Shown here piece by piece: positions 53,364 to 62,702 of a DNA stretch of 64,000 nucleotides (positions within the stretch are counted from its first letter, which is position 1; the number at the start of each line of letters is the position of its first letter). The translations under genes and the position numbers were made by a program. The notes under the pieces were generated by a model. The model saw nothing but the letters and a program-made list of their open reading frames with translations. It had not been told where the DNA came from and did not search any database. This stretch comes from JSC-12 sp033764965 (GTDB lineage Bacteria > Cyanobacteriota > Cyanobacteriia > Leptolyngbyales > Leptolyngbyaceae), in contig JANRIN010000285.1 in assembly GCA_033764965.1 (NCBI GenBank), positions 9,954 to 73,953 of the forward strand. The letters run 5' to 3'.

Positions 53364-54956
53364 TTACCCGTTCCCATCATGCCCGTAATCCTGTCCAGAG
53401 CCATACTCTAGCGCATCTAGCCAACGGCGAAAATAGTACTGAACTTGGGGGGAAAGCATTTTTGAGCCGAATTCTGCTCTGGCTAAAACCAGTTTGGCGA
53501 TCGGGTAAAGCGCGGCATAACTGGCGAGATTGGCGTAGTGCAGCAGCCATTCCCCCAACGCCAAAACTCCCACTTGCGGAATCACTTGCAGCACCAGCCT
53601 GGGATGCCGCATGGAGGTTTGGGTCAGGGTTTGAAACAGGGCAGGAAATTGCACCACATCCTGTAAAAAGGGCTTCAGAACGGCATCACCCAGTTGCGCC
53701 ATGTCCTGAAAAATCCCCGCCAAAGTCTCGTTAATTTGATTTGGAGCAATTTTTTGGTTCACCCCCACACTCATGGCTTGCTGAAAGAGCCAGGTGACGG
53801 ATAGGTTCGGCTGGTAGGGTTGCAGGGCAGACAGAGCACGGCGATCGAGCATATCCGCTGTTAGTGCTTCCTGAATTCCCGTGGTCAGCCGTTGCAGATG
53901 CCGCACCATCGCGCCGAACCCCCCAAAACTTAAGGGAGATTGGCTACCGCTACTATCTCCCACGGGTAAAACTCGCTGCCATTGCAGTTTCAACGGACTT
54001 TGACGGTAGCAGGGGAAAAAGCCAAACAGGGTACGCTGGAATTGCAATTGTGCCAGTTCCACATTTTGGTAGCTGGGCAAGAGCCGCAAGTATTCCTCGA
54101 ACAATGTTTCTAAACTCAAGCGATCGGGATGGGCATCCAGATAGGTAAACAGGTAAGTGGTTCTGCCGTCACGAGCGGGAAAGGCTTCCCAGAAATACTG
54201 GCACTGATTTTGAATGGGGGTGAAGGAAGCAATCAAATCTCCGGTCGAATTCTCCGGAAACCCGGTCGCGCAAGTGCCCACCACCAGGCACACAGCATCC
54301 GGTTTATGTCCCTGGCGAGCTTGCCGCACGATCGGGGAAAAGTGCCCCATTGCATCGATCGCCAGCCTTGCTCGTAACGATCGCGCTCCAACCCGAACCT
54401 CTACACCATTGGGATGAATCATCAACTGCTCGAATGGAGTTTGCTCCAGTAGATGTCCCCCTGCGACTAAAAACTTTTGCTTCAGTGTTTCTAGCAAAAA
54501 CACCGGATCCACTCCAACGTTCAGCACATCACTGACCCAAACATCTGTGCCTCCCAGAAAGCTGATGCAAGCTGGATTGTATTGAGTCGCGATCGCCGTT
54601 TCTAATTCGGTTTCCGTCAGCAGTCCCAGACTGACAAAAGTTTGCAGCTCTCGCCGAGAAATATTCCATTCCTGCTCCCGTCCGCGCAGTTGCCCCCGTT
54701 CAACCAGCGCCACCCGCCAGCCCTGTTGTGCCAGCACTGCCCCAACTAAAATCCCTAGCGTTCCGCCACAGATCACCACATCCCAAGGTACATCCTCCAG
54801 GAGAGCAGAACTTTCGGTTACCACCGTGGGTACGGGTAGGGCATCTTCTCGGAGCGACTGCCATAGCTTATCGGCTTGCCGCAATCCAGCTAAAACATCT
54901 CCGGGCAGTTGGGATAAAACCTGTTCTGTGAGGCTGGCGTTAGTAGTAGAGTCCAC
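53364..54956 (-). CDS. cruP: CruP, lycopene cyclase-like FAD-dependent protein
   Basis: A 530-residue flavoprotein paralogous to the CruA-type lycopene cyclase. After a variable N-terminus (about 1-55), VPWDVVICGGTLGILVGAVL (about 56-75) is the dinucleotide-binding motif; VALVERGQLRGREQEWNISRREL (about 82-104) is the CruP/CruA-specific segment. A late PVGDSSGSQSPLSFGGFGAM segment is the second FAD site. In cyanobacteria and plants CruP lowers carotenoid epoxide levels under oxidative stress, and is not the main cyclase. Start GTG 54956 overlaps the upstream pseudo-receiver gene by 17 bases, so they are cotranscribed. Confidence 0.88.
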   Translation of the reverse strand: MDSTTNASLTEQVLSQLPGDVLAGLRQADKLWQSLREDALPVPTVVTESSALLEDVPWDVVICGGTLGILVGAVLAQQGWRVALVERGQLRGREQEWNISRRELQTFVSLGLLTETELETAIATQYNPACISFLGGTDVWVSDVLNVGVDPVFLLETLKQKFLVAGGHLLEQTPFEQLMIHPNGVEVRVGARSLRARLAIDAMGHFSPIVRQARQGHKPDAVCLVVGTCATGFPENSTGDLIASFTPIQNQCQYFWEAFPARDGRTTYLFTYLDAHPDRLSLETLFEEYLRLLPSYQNVELAQLQFQRTLFGFFPCYRQSPLKLQWQRVLPVGDSSGSQSPLSFGGFGAMVRHLQRLTTGIQEALTADMLDRRALSALQPYQPNLSVTWLFQQAMSVGVNQKIAPNQINETLAGIFQDMAQLGDAVLKPFLQDVVQFPALFQTLTQTSMRHPRLVLQVIPQVGVLALGEWLLHYANLASYAALYPIAKLVLARAEFGSKMLSPQVQYYFRRWLDALEYGSGQDYGHDGNG

Positions 54957-55899
54957 GATAACGGCGCATCGGCTGAGTGGTATGGGCAGGGTCAGCCAAC
55001 TCCGGATCAGAATGCAGAACGATGTCTGATTCCTTGCTGCTGGAAGTTCCCTGGGCAGAATCGTCGCTGGATTGACCGTTGGGTGCAGCAGTGGTACTCG
55101 TAATCGAGTCGAGCGGTGGCTTAGACTCAGAAATTAGATCAGCTACTGGGGCGATCGTTGCAGGATGAGCGGTTGCCCCGTTCGCCGTTTTGCTCGCACC
55201 GTTCGGTCCATGACCGGATATTCCATTGCCCTTCGTCATCTTACCGACTGGGGTTACTCCGTTGCCAGAGGGTTTACCATTTTTCAAACCAGATTGCTGC
55301 ACCACTGCTGTTTTCAAGTTTGCCAGTTCTAGCACTGCCGTCTCAGGCTGAGGCACCCCAGCAGATTGTCCCAACCGTGAGGTGTAGCGTTGCTGCATCG
55401 CGCTTCTAGCAACTCCGCTGGCTCTAATATCGAGTTCTCGCTTCACCGACAACAACACCGAGATCAGCGCCCCATTGTTCAAGGGATGGTCGTCCAAAAT
55501 CTCTAGAATGCGTTTAACCGCGATCGCCACCCCACTGACTAAATTCTCCCGCTGAAATCCGGGCAACAGATCCGACGCGCCCTGATTCACTGCCCATTGT
55601 CGTTCTGAGAGGGAAATGGTGGATTGTCCAGAATTCGTCAGCACGACTTTGGTGTTGGCGTACTGTTCTCGACACCAGCGGCAAAAAGCATAGTGATTAA
55701 ATGATGGACTTTGCATATCCAGAATCAGCAAATCGGGGAGAACCAAGCCTGCGGTTTTAAGCTGATCCAGGTTTTCTGCCAGGTCGGTTTCTGGAGACTC
55801 CAAAATGACAGCAATGCGCTGGGATTTGAGTACTGCTTGCCAAATCAAGGCTTGCAGCCGGACGGGTTGGACGATCAGGACAAGTTTTTGCACAGTCAT
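54940..55899 (-). CDS. Pseudo-receiver protein with low-complexity tail
   Basis: A 319-residue protein. The first 130 residues have a receiver fold: the phospho-acceptor strand LLILDMQSPSFN keeps Asp61, but the acidic pair of the active site is replaced (LIVQPVR instead of VDD), and the Thr/Ser-Lys region is not standard. It is probably not phosphorylated. A helical segment (about 130-195) precedes a Gly/Asn/Thr/Ser-rich disordered region (about 195-300) and a short basic-aromatic end (RRYRGLYY). No output domain is visible. It precedes cruP and overlaps its start by 17 bases, so it may control or accompany CruP. Confidence 0.72.
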   Translation of the reverse strand: MTVQKLVLIVQPVRLQALIWQAVLKSQRIAVILESPETDLAENLDQLKTAGLVLPDLLILDMQSPSFNHYAFCRWCREQYANTKVVLTNSGQSTISLSERQWAVNQGASDLLPGFQRENLVSGVAIAVKRILEILDDHPLNNGALISVLLSVKRELDIRASGVARSAMQQRYTSRLGQSAGVPQPETAVLELANLKTAVVQQSGLKNGKPSGNGVTPVGKMTKGNGISGHGPNGASKTANGATAHPATIAPVADLISESKPPLDSITSTTAAPNGQSSDDSAQGTSSSKESDIVLHSDPELADPAHTTQPMRRYRGLYY

Positions 55900-56044
55900 G
55901 GTGGTAGAAACACAGCGGTAAGCCTGGACGGGAATAGCGACTGCGAGTGATCAAATGCCAACTGTGAAGTTAGATCAATAAAGTTAGATCAATCGATTAT
56001 GTCAATGTTTATACAGATTCTAGGCAACACAGACACGACAGTCA

Positions 56045-56080
56045 GTATCATGCGATGCAACTATCTAGAGAATTATTAAG
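56045..56080 (+). promoter_or_regulatory. Weak candidate NtcA site upstream of amt
   Basis: GTA-N8-TGC at 56045-56058 differs from the NtcA consensus GTA-N8-TAC by one base. An AT-rich TTATTAAG at 56073-56080 follows at about the distance of a -10 box. Ammonium transporters are typical NtcA targets, but this match is weak. Confidence 0.25.
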
Positions 56081-56134
56081 TGCGTCCTGATTGGTTTTGC
56101 TCAGGCAAGAGGGCGCATCATCTGGGAGAGAACT

Positions 56135-57586
56135 ATGCTCAAGTCACGATTTTTATGGTCTCAATGGCGATTTGAGGCGAGAAGCACGTTTGCGATCGCC
56201 TTCCTGCTGGCAGTGGGAGGAGTTTTAGGCTTTGGAGTCGTGACCCATGCGATCGAGCCAGCAGCACCCAACTCACCCCCAGACTTTAAGGTGATTACGG
56301 ATACCCTCTGGGTAGTCTTTACGGGCATCCTGGTGTTTTTCATGAATGCCGGATTTTGTATGTTGGAAACGGGGTTTTGTCGGCGTAAAAATGCGGTTAA
56401 TTTGTTAGCCAAAAATCTCATCGTCTTTGCCCTCTCGACTCTGGCATACTGGGCGGTTGGCTTCGCGTTGATGTTTGGCAATGGCAACTCGTTTCTGGGC
56501 TGGAGTGGGTTCTTTTTAGCGGGAGATGACAACAGCCCCCTGACGGGAGATGCCTACCAGGGAGTGTTTCAGGCGTTGAACTGGGCAAGCATTCCGCTGG
56601 AGATCAAGTTTTTCTTTCAGCTTGCGTTTGCAGGCACCGCTGCCACGATCGTTTCGGGAGCGATCGCCGAGCGGATTAAGTTCATTTCCTTCTTTGTGTT
56701 CAGCCTGATGCTGGTTGCCTTCGCCTACCCCGTGACGGGACATTGGATTTGGGGACAAGGCTGGTTGCAAGCTTTAGGGTTTTGGGATTTTGCCGGATGT
56801 ACCGTTGTCCATTCCGTGGGGGGTTGGGCAGGATTGGTGGGCGCGATCGTGCTGGGGTCTCGGTTGGGACGCTACAAAAACGGGCGCGGTGTCGCCATGC
56901 CGGGACACAATCTGGCAATTTCCACGCTGGGCTGTTTTATCCTCTGGCTGGGCTGGTTTGGATTTAACCCCGGCTCTACCCTCACCGTCGATCCCCGTCA
57001 GATTGGGCATATTATTTTGGCAACAAATTTTTCTGCGGCAACGGGTGGCGTAAGCGCCACCTTGGTTTCCTGGTGGTACTTGGGTAAACCTGACCTTTCC
57101 ATGATCATCAATGGAGTGCTGGCAGGATTGGTTTCCATCACTGCCGCCTGCGCCTTTGTGGCTTTGCCCAGCGCTGTTGTGATCGGACTCATTGGGGGGG
57201 CGCTGATCGTGTTCTCGGTGACGTATCTCGACGATCGCCAAATTGATGATCCCGTTGGAGCGATTTCAGTCCACTTGGTAGGGGGAATCTGGGGCACGTT
57301 GGCAGTTGGGTTGTTTAGTGCGGGACCTAATATTTATCCCTGGTATGGGGAAGGGGCGGGTCCGGCTAAAGGCTTGCTCCTTTGGGGAAATGGGCAGCAG
57401 TTGCTGATCCAGCTTTTGGGCATTGGAGCGGTTGGGTTATACACGGTGGTGTTTAGCGTGTTGGTGTGGTGGCTGCTGAAAATCACGATCGGGATTCGAG
57501 TTAGCCCCACCGGAGAACGGGTTGGCTTGGATATTGCTGAACATGGCATGGAAGCTTACTCTGGTTTTGCCGAAGTGGAAGATTAA
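56135..57586 (+). CDS. amt: Ammonium transporter
   Basis: A 483-residue Amt channel in the plasma membrane for ammonium uptake, made as a trimer. N-terminal signal (about 1-40), then eleven membrane helices. Family features: FFMNAGFCMLETGFCRRKNAVNLLAKN, FQLAFAGTAATIVSGAIAER, and the twin-His pore residues in CTVVHSVGGWAGLVGA and ISVHLVGGIWGTLA. Periplasmic recruitment aromatics appear in the early loops. The C-terminal tail is short and ends EVED. A Shine-Dalgarno GGGAGAGAA precedes ATG 56135. It is monocistronic and its end is followed by a nested hairpin. Nitrogen control is expected from family, not proven here. Confidence 0.96.
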   Translation: MLKSRFLWSQWRFEARSTFAIAFLLAVGGVLGFGVVTHAIEPAAPNSPPDFKVITDTLWVVFTGILVFFMNAGFCMLETGFCRRKNAVNLLAKNLIVFALSTLAYWAVGFALMFGNGNSFLGWSGFFLAGDDNSPLTGDAYQGVFQALNWASIPLEIKFFFQLAFAGTAATIVSGAIAERIKFISFFVFSLMLVAFAYPVTGHWIWGQGWLQALGFWDFAGCTVVHSVGGWAGLVGAIVLGSRLGRYKNGRGVAMPGHNLAISTLGCFILWLGWFGFNPGSTLTVDPRQIGHIILATNFSAATGGVSATLVSWWYLGKPDLSMIINGVLAGLVSITAACAFVALPSAVVIGLIGGALIVFSVTYLDDRQIDDPVGAISVHLVGGIWGTLAVGLFSAGPNIYPWYGEGAGPAKGLLLWGNGQQLLIQLLGIGAVGLYTVVFSVLVWWLLKITIGIRVSPTGERVGLDIAEHGMEAYSGFAEVED

Positions 57587-57587
57587 A

Positions 57588-57636
57588 GATCCCCCAAGTC
57601 CCCCTTGATAAGGGGGATGCCGCAGGCAGGGGGATC
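57588..57636. terminator. Nested inverted repeat between amt and the MscS-like gene
   Basis: Inner stem CCCCCTT/AAGGGGG (57600-57616, loop GAT) is enclosed by GATCCCCC (57588-57595) and GGGGGATC (57629-57636). It lies between two convergent genes and could terminate both, though no T run follows. The CCCCCTTGATAAGGGGG element is a repeat type I associate with many cyanobacterial genomes. Confidence 0.6.
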
Positions 57637-57650
57637 TCAAGCTGTAACTA

Positions 57651-59279
57651 CTAATCTCTACGCCGAAAGCTGGTCAACCATTCCCGCAGTTGTTCGGCGG
57701 CAACATCTCGACCCCCCAAGCCAAAGGCAAGGGCGATCGCCACCGAAATCGCGCCCAACAACAGCCCAAACGCCAGGTTGATGATGTTGGGGGCAATGCC
57801 AATTTGCTGGAGTGCCATCGCGGTCACCAATGCCAAGATCGCAATCCGAGCCGTTTGGGCCAGGATCTTGGCTTGAGAAGTACCGGAACTGGAGATCAGG
57901 TTAAACGCCAAATTGGACAAGTAAAGACCCACGGCAAAGATTGCCAGTCCCACCAGAATTTGCCCCAGGAGCACCAGAATGCCGCCCACGATCGCCGTCA
58001 GCGCCGGAATTCCCAGCACATTCGTCGCAGCCACAGCCGCAATGAGCAAGATGCCGACCAGGGCAATAATGCCAACAATTTCCGATGGGGTACGAGTGCC
58101 ATAGCGACCCGCATCCGGCTGAATCAGCAATGGATCATCGGGGTTAGCGTCAACTGGAGGCGGAGGCGGCAGCGGACTGACATAATCTGAGCGGATCCCT
58201 AACCAGTTGAGAACGTTGTTAAACCCGATGCCAGTCAGGAGGTTGGTTACTAAGTCCTTGACTAACTGACCAATGACATAGCCAAAGATCAGGATGACTG
58301 CGGCGGTAAAGATTTGAGGAATGACGCTCAAGATCTGGTTCAGCATGGCAGCGGCAGGAACCGAAATGGAGCGAATCTGTAAGGCATCCAGCGCCGCGAT
58401 CGCAGTGGGAATCAGGATCAACACATACACAACCGTACCAATGATCCAGGACAGCGGTTGCTGGCTAGTGCTGCGGGTTAACCCCAACCGTTGCCCAAAT
58501 CGATCCGTCCCCACTGCGACTAACAAGTTCCGCACAATTTCCCGTACCACACGGGCAATCAGCCAGCCAGCCACCCCAATCACGATCGCCTTGAAGATGT
58601 TGGGTAATGCTGCCAGAAAATCATTCAGCAGGTTTTGCACTGGGACTAAAGGACCATTCAAGCCCAAAACATCCAGAATCAGGGGCAAAAAGAACAGGAA
58701 AACGAACCAGTAGAGGACATTTCCCAAAGTTTCGCTGAGCAAAAACTGATTTCTATCCGGCTCAACGCCAGGCTCCGGCTCCCCTGCCACGCGCTCATCC
58801 AGTGCCAACGATCGCGCCGAGCGAATCACAATCAAGCGGCTGACGGTTGCCAGAATCCAGGCAGCACCCGCCAGGAGCGCCGCAGAACCCAACCGTGGCA
58901 GAAACGCGAAGATTTGATTGAGAAACTGATTCAGCGGTTGAGACACCGTTGTCAGGTTCAACACATTGAGGGCTGCGACGATCGCCAGAATCATAATGAT
59001 CCAGAAGACGATCGCCCCAATAATCTTTTCTACACTGATGCCGCCGCCCTGTCGTCCAGTGGTCATGCCCACAATGCGGTTATCAACGTCAGTGCGCTTC
59101 AGCAGATTCCGAACCGCTGATGAAACCAGCGCTGCCACAATCCAACCCAGCACCAGAATGGCGATCGCCCCAATCAGGCTGGTGACTAAATTGAATACAT
59201 TGGGCGGAATCCCTAAGGATGTAGAAACCGCTACCGGATCTACCGCCTGCGCTAGAACCGTTGTCAAAAATAGTGACAC
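57651..59279 (-). CDS. Mechanosensitive channel-like protein (conserved TM-helix repeats)
   Basis: A 542-residue membrane protein composed of repeated units of a conserved transmembrane helix (Pfam TM_helix, in small-conductance channels). At least four copies contain the pattern A(A/V)xxxILGxxxAxxVxxxVxxLL (for example in the WIVAALVSSAVRNLLKRTDVD and GWLIARVVREIVRNLLVAVGTD segments). There is no clear MscS beta domain at the C-terminus, so gating like MscS is not assured. Start GTG 59279 is supported by GGGAGGACAG just upstream; the frame continues to 59384 but that extension lacks family features. Function unknown, possibly osmotic. Confidence 0.85.
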   Translation of the reverse strand: MSLFLTTVLAQAVDPVAVSTSLGIPPNVFNLVTSLIGAIAILVLGWIVAALVSSAVRNLLKRTDVDNRIVGMTTGRQGGGISVEKIIGAIVFWIIMILAIVAALNVLNLTTVSQPLNQFLNQIFAFLPRLGSAALLAGAAWILATVSRLIVIRSARSLALDERVAGEPEPGVEPDRNQFLLSETLGNVLYWFVFLFFLPLILDVLGLNGPLVPVQNLLNDFLAALPNIFKAIVIGVAGWLIARVVREIVRNLLVAVGTDRFGQRLGLTRSTSQQPLSWIIGTVVYVLILIPTAIAALDALQIRSISVPAAAMLNQILSVIPQIFTAAVILIFGYVIGQLVKDLVTNLLTGIGFNNVLNWLGIRSDYVSPLPPPPPVDANPDDPLLIQPDAGRYGTRTPSEIVGIIALVGILLIAAVAATNVLGIPALTAIVGGILVLLGQILVGLAIFAVGLYLSNLAFNLISSSGTSQAKILAQTARIAILALVTAMALQQIGIAPNIINLAFGLLLGAISVAIALAFGLGGRDVAAEQLREWLTSFRRRD

Positions 59280-59905
59280 TCTCTGTCCTCCCTGCTCGCA
59301 ATACCCTGAGTCATGATGAATATAGAAAGAGATTTTGCAATCTTTTATCAAGAAAACAACGATAAAAGCAGCAAATAGGCTCAAAAATCATTGATGTCTG
59401 TAATTTCAACGATTTTTGCTGTCATTTTACGCCAGCTTTCAACCAGCGAATTTTATATTAAAAATAATTTTCTGTCGGTTTTGACCACTACCCCTTTGAC
59501 AATTCTCATCCAGGTGGGGCAAACCCTTGTGGTTGCCCTGAAAATAATTAAGGGTCGGCACAAGGCACGACCCCCATTCACGGAATGCGCGACATTTTCG
59601 GCAGTTCTCATACCGATTTAATTTTGCATTGTGGCAGACACCTAGGTAGGGGCGTTTCGCCAAACACCCTTACGGAATCATATGCAGCGTAATACCGACT
59701 TAATTTTAATTTGTAGATGTGTCAGATCCTGCTAGGGGCGAAGGGTCATTCGCCCTTACCGAGATTTGATGTGTTGGAATGACAATTTGAATTGGTATCA
59801 GATAAGTTAAGCCACACGGCAGGGACGAACGGCGCGCCCTTACAGAAGATGTGGTTTGTTCAGGAAGGAATGGCTCTAAGAAGTCACGCAGCGCATCATC
59901 CGCGA
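59280..59905. other. 626-base intergenic region with diverged palindromic repeats
   Basis: No gene is supported. A 76-codon plus-strand ORF at 59391-59621 lacks a ribosome site and conservation cues. The region holds several degenerate copies of a palindromic element of the type TAGGGGCGAAGGG-x-CATTCGCCCTTAC (about 59630-59830). Confidence 0.6.
59605..59842. repeat. Diverged interspersed repeat copies (AGGGGCG...CGCCCTTAC)
   Basis: One unit runs from ACCGATTTAATTTTGCAT to AACACCCTTACGG (59612-59674), and a second from ACCGACTTAATTTTAATT to ATTCGCCCTTACC (59694-59761). A third partial unit is AGGGACGAACGGCGCGCCCTTAC near 59820-59842. Each contains a GC-rich palindrome with AGGGGCG and CGCCCTTAC ends. 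Confidence 0.65.
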
Positions 59906-60751
59906 TTAAGATTTGAGCGTCAAGAATTTTTCCATTGCCGCGATGAGGCTGGGGGGCCAGCGACGGGTATTTTTCAGCCAATCGATATTTTTGTAGCGGG
60001 AGTCTACCCCAACGGCAGCGACCCATTCACTTTCGGCTTCTCCTTGTTTGCCATTGACCCATAGAGCAGCAGTCAGGGCGGCTCTCATGTCAGCGAACTG
60101 GGGATATTTGCGAACCAGGTTCCGCATCATCTTCATGGCGCTGTCGGTTTGCCCAATTTGGTAAAGGGCGAGGGCTTGATTGGCACGGGCGAACGCATAA
60201 TCCGGAGCCATGTCTGCTGCCTGTTTAAAGTCAACGATCGCGTCTTCCCATTGTCCTAAACCTGTTTTGGCACTGCCGCGATTGTTGTAAGCCGCCGGAT
60301 CCTTTGGGTCAAGTTCCAGCACATGGTTATAGTCCGCGATCGCCGCTTCCCACTTGCCCAACCCTTCCAACGCTGCACCGCGATTCAAATAGGGATCAGG
60401 CGCTTGAGGCGCTAACTCGATCGATTTGTTGAAGTCGGCGATCGCTTCAGCCAATTTGTTCTGGCTCACCCTGGAATTGCCCCGATTGCTCCACACCGCC
60501 GGATTGTAAGGAAACAAGTCCAGCATTTCTGTCCAGTAGGTTTCCGCTGTCGCAAAATCCTGCTTATTGGTGGCTTCCAAGGCTTTTTGGTAAATTCCTT
60601 CCAACTTTTCAAATAACTCTGCTGCTGAAGGTTGACTTGTTGCAGGGATGGAATCCGAAGTCGCAGGGGTGGAGTCTGCCGCCAGTACGGGCTGCGTCCA
60701 AACGGCAAACAGTACTAGCAAACTCAAGCAAACAGCGAAGAAGCGACGCAT
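59906..60751 (-). CDS. Secreted TPR protein
   Basis: A 281-residue protein with a signal peptide (about 1-24, ending PVLAADS), then a Ser/Thr/Pro stretch, then four to five TPR units (about 50-225; repeated AxxxxxxxLELDP patterns such as AIADFNKSIELAPQAPDPYLNRGAALEGLGKW). The C-terminus has a WPPSLIAAMEKFL helix. It is probably lumenal or periplasmic, where such proteins assist assembly of photosynthetic complexes, but no partner can be named. It follows ruvB by 133 bases, of which part is repeat DNA. Confidence 0.9.
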   Translation of the reverse strand: MRRFFAVCLSLLVLFAVWTQPVLAADSTPATSDSIPATSQPSAAELFEKLEGIYQKALEATNKQDFATAETYWTEMLDLFPYNPAVWSNRGNSRVSQNKLAEAIADFNKSIELAPQAPDPYLNRGAALEGLGKWEAAIADYNHVLELDPKDPAAYNNRGSAKTGLGQWEDAIVDFKQAADMAPDYAFARANQALALYQIGQTDSAMKMMRNLVRKYPQFADMRAALTAALWVNGKQGEAESEWVAAVGVDSRYKNIDWLKNTRRWPPSLIAAMEKFLTLKS

Positions 60752-60845
60752 GGGGTTCTACCTTGTCCGGTGAGGGAAGAGATGGGTTAAGTTTTATCAA
60801 ATTTTATCTTTTTTTGCAGAAGGCGGGAGCAGGAAATGAGTTTCT

Positions 60846-60887
60846 CCCCAACCCCCATGTCCTAATTCCTAATCCCTAATTTCCCTA
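60846..60887. repeat. STRR-type heptad repeat (CCTAATTCC)n
   Basis: Units CCCCAACCCCCATGTCCTAATTCCTAATCCCTAATTTCCC lie between the TPR gene and ruvB. The CCCCAAC heptad also builds the dnaX linker near 63900-63958. Confidence 0.75.
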
Positions 60888-62030
60888 AAGCATCGAAAGC
60901 TGACTCTCCGGTTGCCCGTAGCCCAGATGCTTCCAGGCGGCAGCAGTGGCGATGCGTCCACGGGGAGTGCGGTTGAGGTAGCCAATTTGCAGCAGGTAAG
61001 GTTCGTAGACTTCTTCGATCGTTTGAGAGTCCTCCCCGGTAGCAGCGGCGATCGTTTCCAGTCCCACGGGTCCGCCATTGAAGTGTTCGATCATCACTGT
61101 CAGCAACCGACGATCGACCCAATCCAACCCGCAGGGATCCACAGCAAATTTTTCCAGGGCTTCAGCGGCGATCGCTTCCGTAATCTGTCCAGATTGCTTC
61201 ACTTGGACATAATCTCGAACTCGTTTTAGCAAGCGATTGGCGATGCGAGGAGTTCCACGGGCACGACGGGCAATCTCAGCGGCACCATCTTCAGTCACCC
61301 CAACATTCAGAATGGTGGCAGTGCGTTGCACAATTTGCAGCAGTTCATCCAGTTCATAAAAGCGGAGGCGTTGGATCAGTCCAAAGCGATCGCGCAGAGG
61401 AGATGACAACGCCCCCACGCGAGTCGTGGCACCTACTAAGGTAAAGCGTGGCAAGGGCAGCGATCGGGTGCGGGCGCTGGAGCCTTTGCCCACAGTAATA
61501 TCCAAGCGAAAGTCTTCCATTGCTGGGTAAAGAATTTCTTCGGTGACTCGCGGTAGGCGGTGAATTTCGTCAATAAATAGGATGTCCCCTGGTTGCAGGC
61601 TGATCAGCAACCCCACAATATCCCGTGGACGTTCCAACGCTGGAGCCGTGGTAATTTTGCAGCCGACCTTCATTTCTGCCGCCAAGATCAGAGACAATGT
61701 GGTTTTTCCTAATCCTGGAGGTCCGTACAACAGCAAATGATCCAAGGTTTCCTGGCGGGCTTGGGCGGCTTGAATGGCAATATCCAGCACATCCTTTAAG
61801 TCTTTTTGCCCCACGTATTCGGTCAACTTGCGGGGACGCAACCGTTCCTCCTGCTGTCCCGCTTCCTCCGGCTTAGCATCGGGTTGGAGCAGCGGTTCTG
61901 GGTTGGAACTGCGGTTTGATTTAGAATCCGGTTTTTGGGGTGATGTTCCTTCACTAGAAGCCCCAAGTAAACTCGCTTGCCCATGCTCATCTGGCTCAGA
62001 AGGCTGTTTTTTGGAGGAGATGATTGCCAT
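60885..62030 (-). CDS. ruvB: Holliday junction DNA helicase RuvB
   Basis: A 381-residue AAA+ motor that, with RuvA, drives branch migration at Holliday junctions in recombinational repair. Walker A GPPGLGKTTL, Walker B LFIDEIH, sensor 1 LVGATTR, and the arginine-finger segment PLRDRFG are all present; the C-terminal winged helix ends with the usual GYLNRTPRGR motif. The N-terminus has about 60 extra polar residues (Ser/Pro/Gln/Glu) before the conserved LRPRKLTEYVGQ, common in cyanobacterial RuvB. ATG 62030. Confidence 0.97.
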   Translation of the reverse strand: MAIISSKKQPSEPDEHGQASLLGASSEGTSPQKPDSKSNRSSNPEPLLQPDAKPEEAGQQEERLRPRKLTEYVGQKDLKDVLDIAIQAAQARQETLDHLLLYGPPGLGKTTLSLILAAEMKVGCKITTAPALERPRDIVGLLISLQPGDILFIDEIHRLPRVTEEILYPAMEDFRLDITVGKGSSARTRSLPLPRFTLVGATTRVGALSSPLRDRFGLIQRLRFYELDELLQIVQRTATILNVGVTEDGAAEIARRARGTPRIANRLLKRVRDYVQVKQSGQITEAIAAEALEKFAVDPCGLDWVDRRLLTVMIEHFNGGPVGLETIAAATGEDSQTIEEVYEPYLLQIGYLNRTPRGRIATAAAWKHLGYGQPESQLSML

Positions 62031-62103
62031 ACTTGAGAGATGGGGAATGGAGGATGAGAAAGTAGTACGAATGGTTTAGTTCATCATACTGGGGATTTGA
62101 CAA

Positions 62104-62646
62104 ATGGTGGAACAACCTCAATTCATCGTTCCTACGAATTTATCGTTTGAGGAGGCGTTGGAGCTGACAGAAGCAATGCTTGATCGCCATCGGGAAGGTG
62201 CTTTCAGTGAAACTGCTTTGCAGCAAGCGGTGGCAGATTTAGTGGCAGGGGAAAATGGAGCCAGGGGATTTTTTGTCGTGTATTTGAGTGACACGCGATC
62301 GCAACCGGACGCTCTTGCAAATACGGTGATTGCGGCACTTAAAACGGCTCCGGAGGTCATTTCGCCGCTCCTGATCAAAAATTTGGCAATGTCTACCGCG
62401 ATGGCAATCAGTCACCAACGCAACCACGATCAGGATCTGGCGTTGGGATCAAAGCAAGTACAGACTCGATCGCTACATTTAATTCAACGCCTACAAACTC
62501 CACAGTTAAAAGAACACGCGATCGCTCTGGCAGACAGCCTCACCACTTCCAGCGGTGCTTATGCGACTTTTCTAGAGCGTTGGCAGTACGACCCTGAGCA
62601 ACGGCAAGCGATCAAGCAAGTGTTGGAGCAAACTGGGTTACTGTAG
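62104..62646 (+). CDS. Conserved-looking helical protein of unknown function
   Basis: A 180-residue acidic, all-helical soluble protein that I do not recognise. It opens MVEQPQFIVPTNLSFEEALELTEAML and has the segment GARGFFVVYLSDTRSQPDALAN (about 52-73), then a stretch of amphipathic helices to the end (AISHQRNHDQDLALGSKQVQTR). ATG 62104 gives a clean start 56 bases before dnaX begins on the same strand. Codon use is like the neighbours, so it is probably real. Confidence 0.65.
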   Translation: MVEQPQFIVPTNLSFEEALELTEAMLDRHREGAFSETALQQAVADLVAGENGARGFFVVYLSDTRSQPDALANTVIAALKTAPEVISPLLIKNLAMSTAMAISHQRNHDQDLALGSKQVQTRSLHLIQRLQTPQLKEHAIALADSLTTSSGAYATFLERWQYDPEQRQAIKQVLEQTGLL

Positions 62647-62702
62647 GAATTTAAGTCAACATCTAAAATAGTACATAAGATCTATTTTGTTAGCCTAACC
62701 CA

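Noticed and set aside
57588..57636. Nested palindrome considered as a mobile element end
   Set aside because: It sits between convergent genes with no duplication of flanks; a terminator or simple repeat is more likely.
59391..59621. 76-codon plus-strand ORF in the gap before the TPR gene
   Set aside because: No ribosome site, no domain, and it overlaps the frame upstream of the MscS-like gene; low support.
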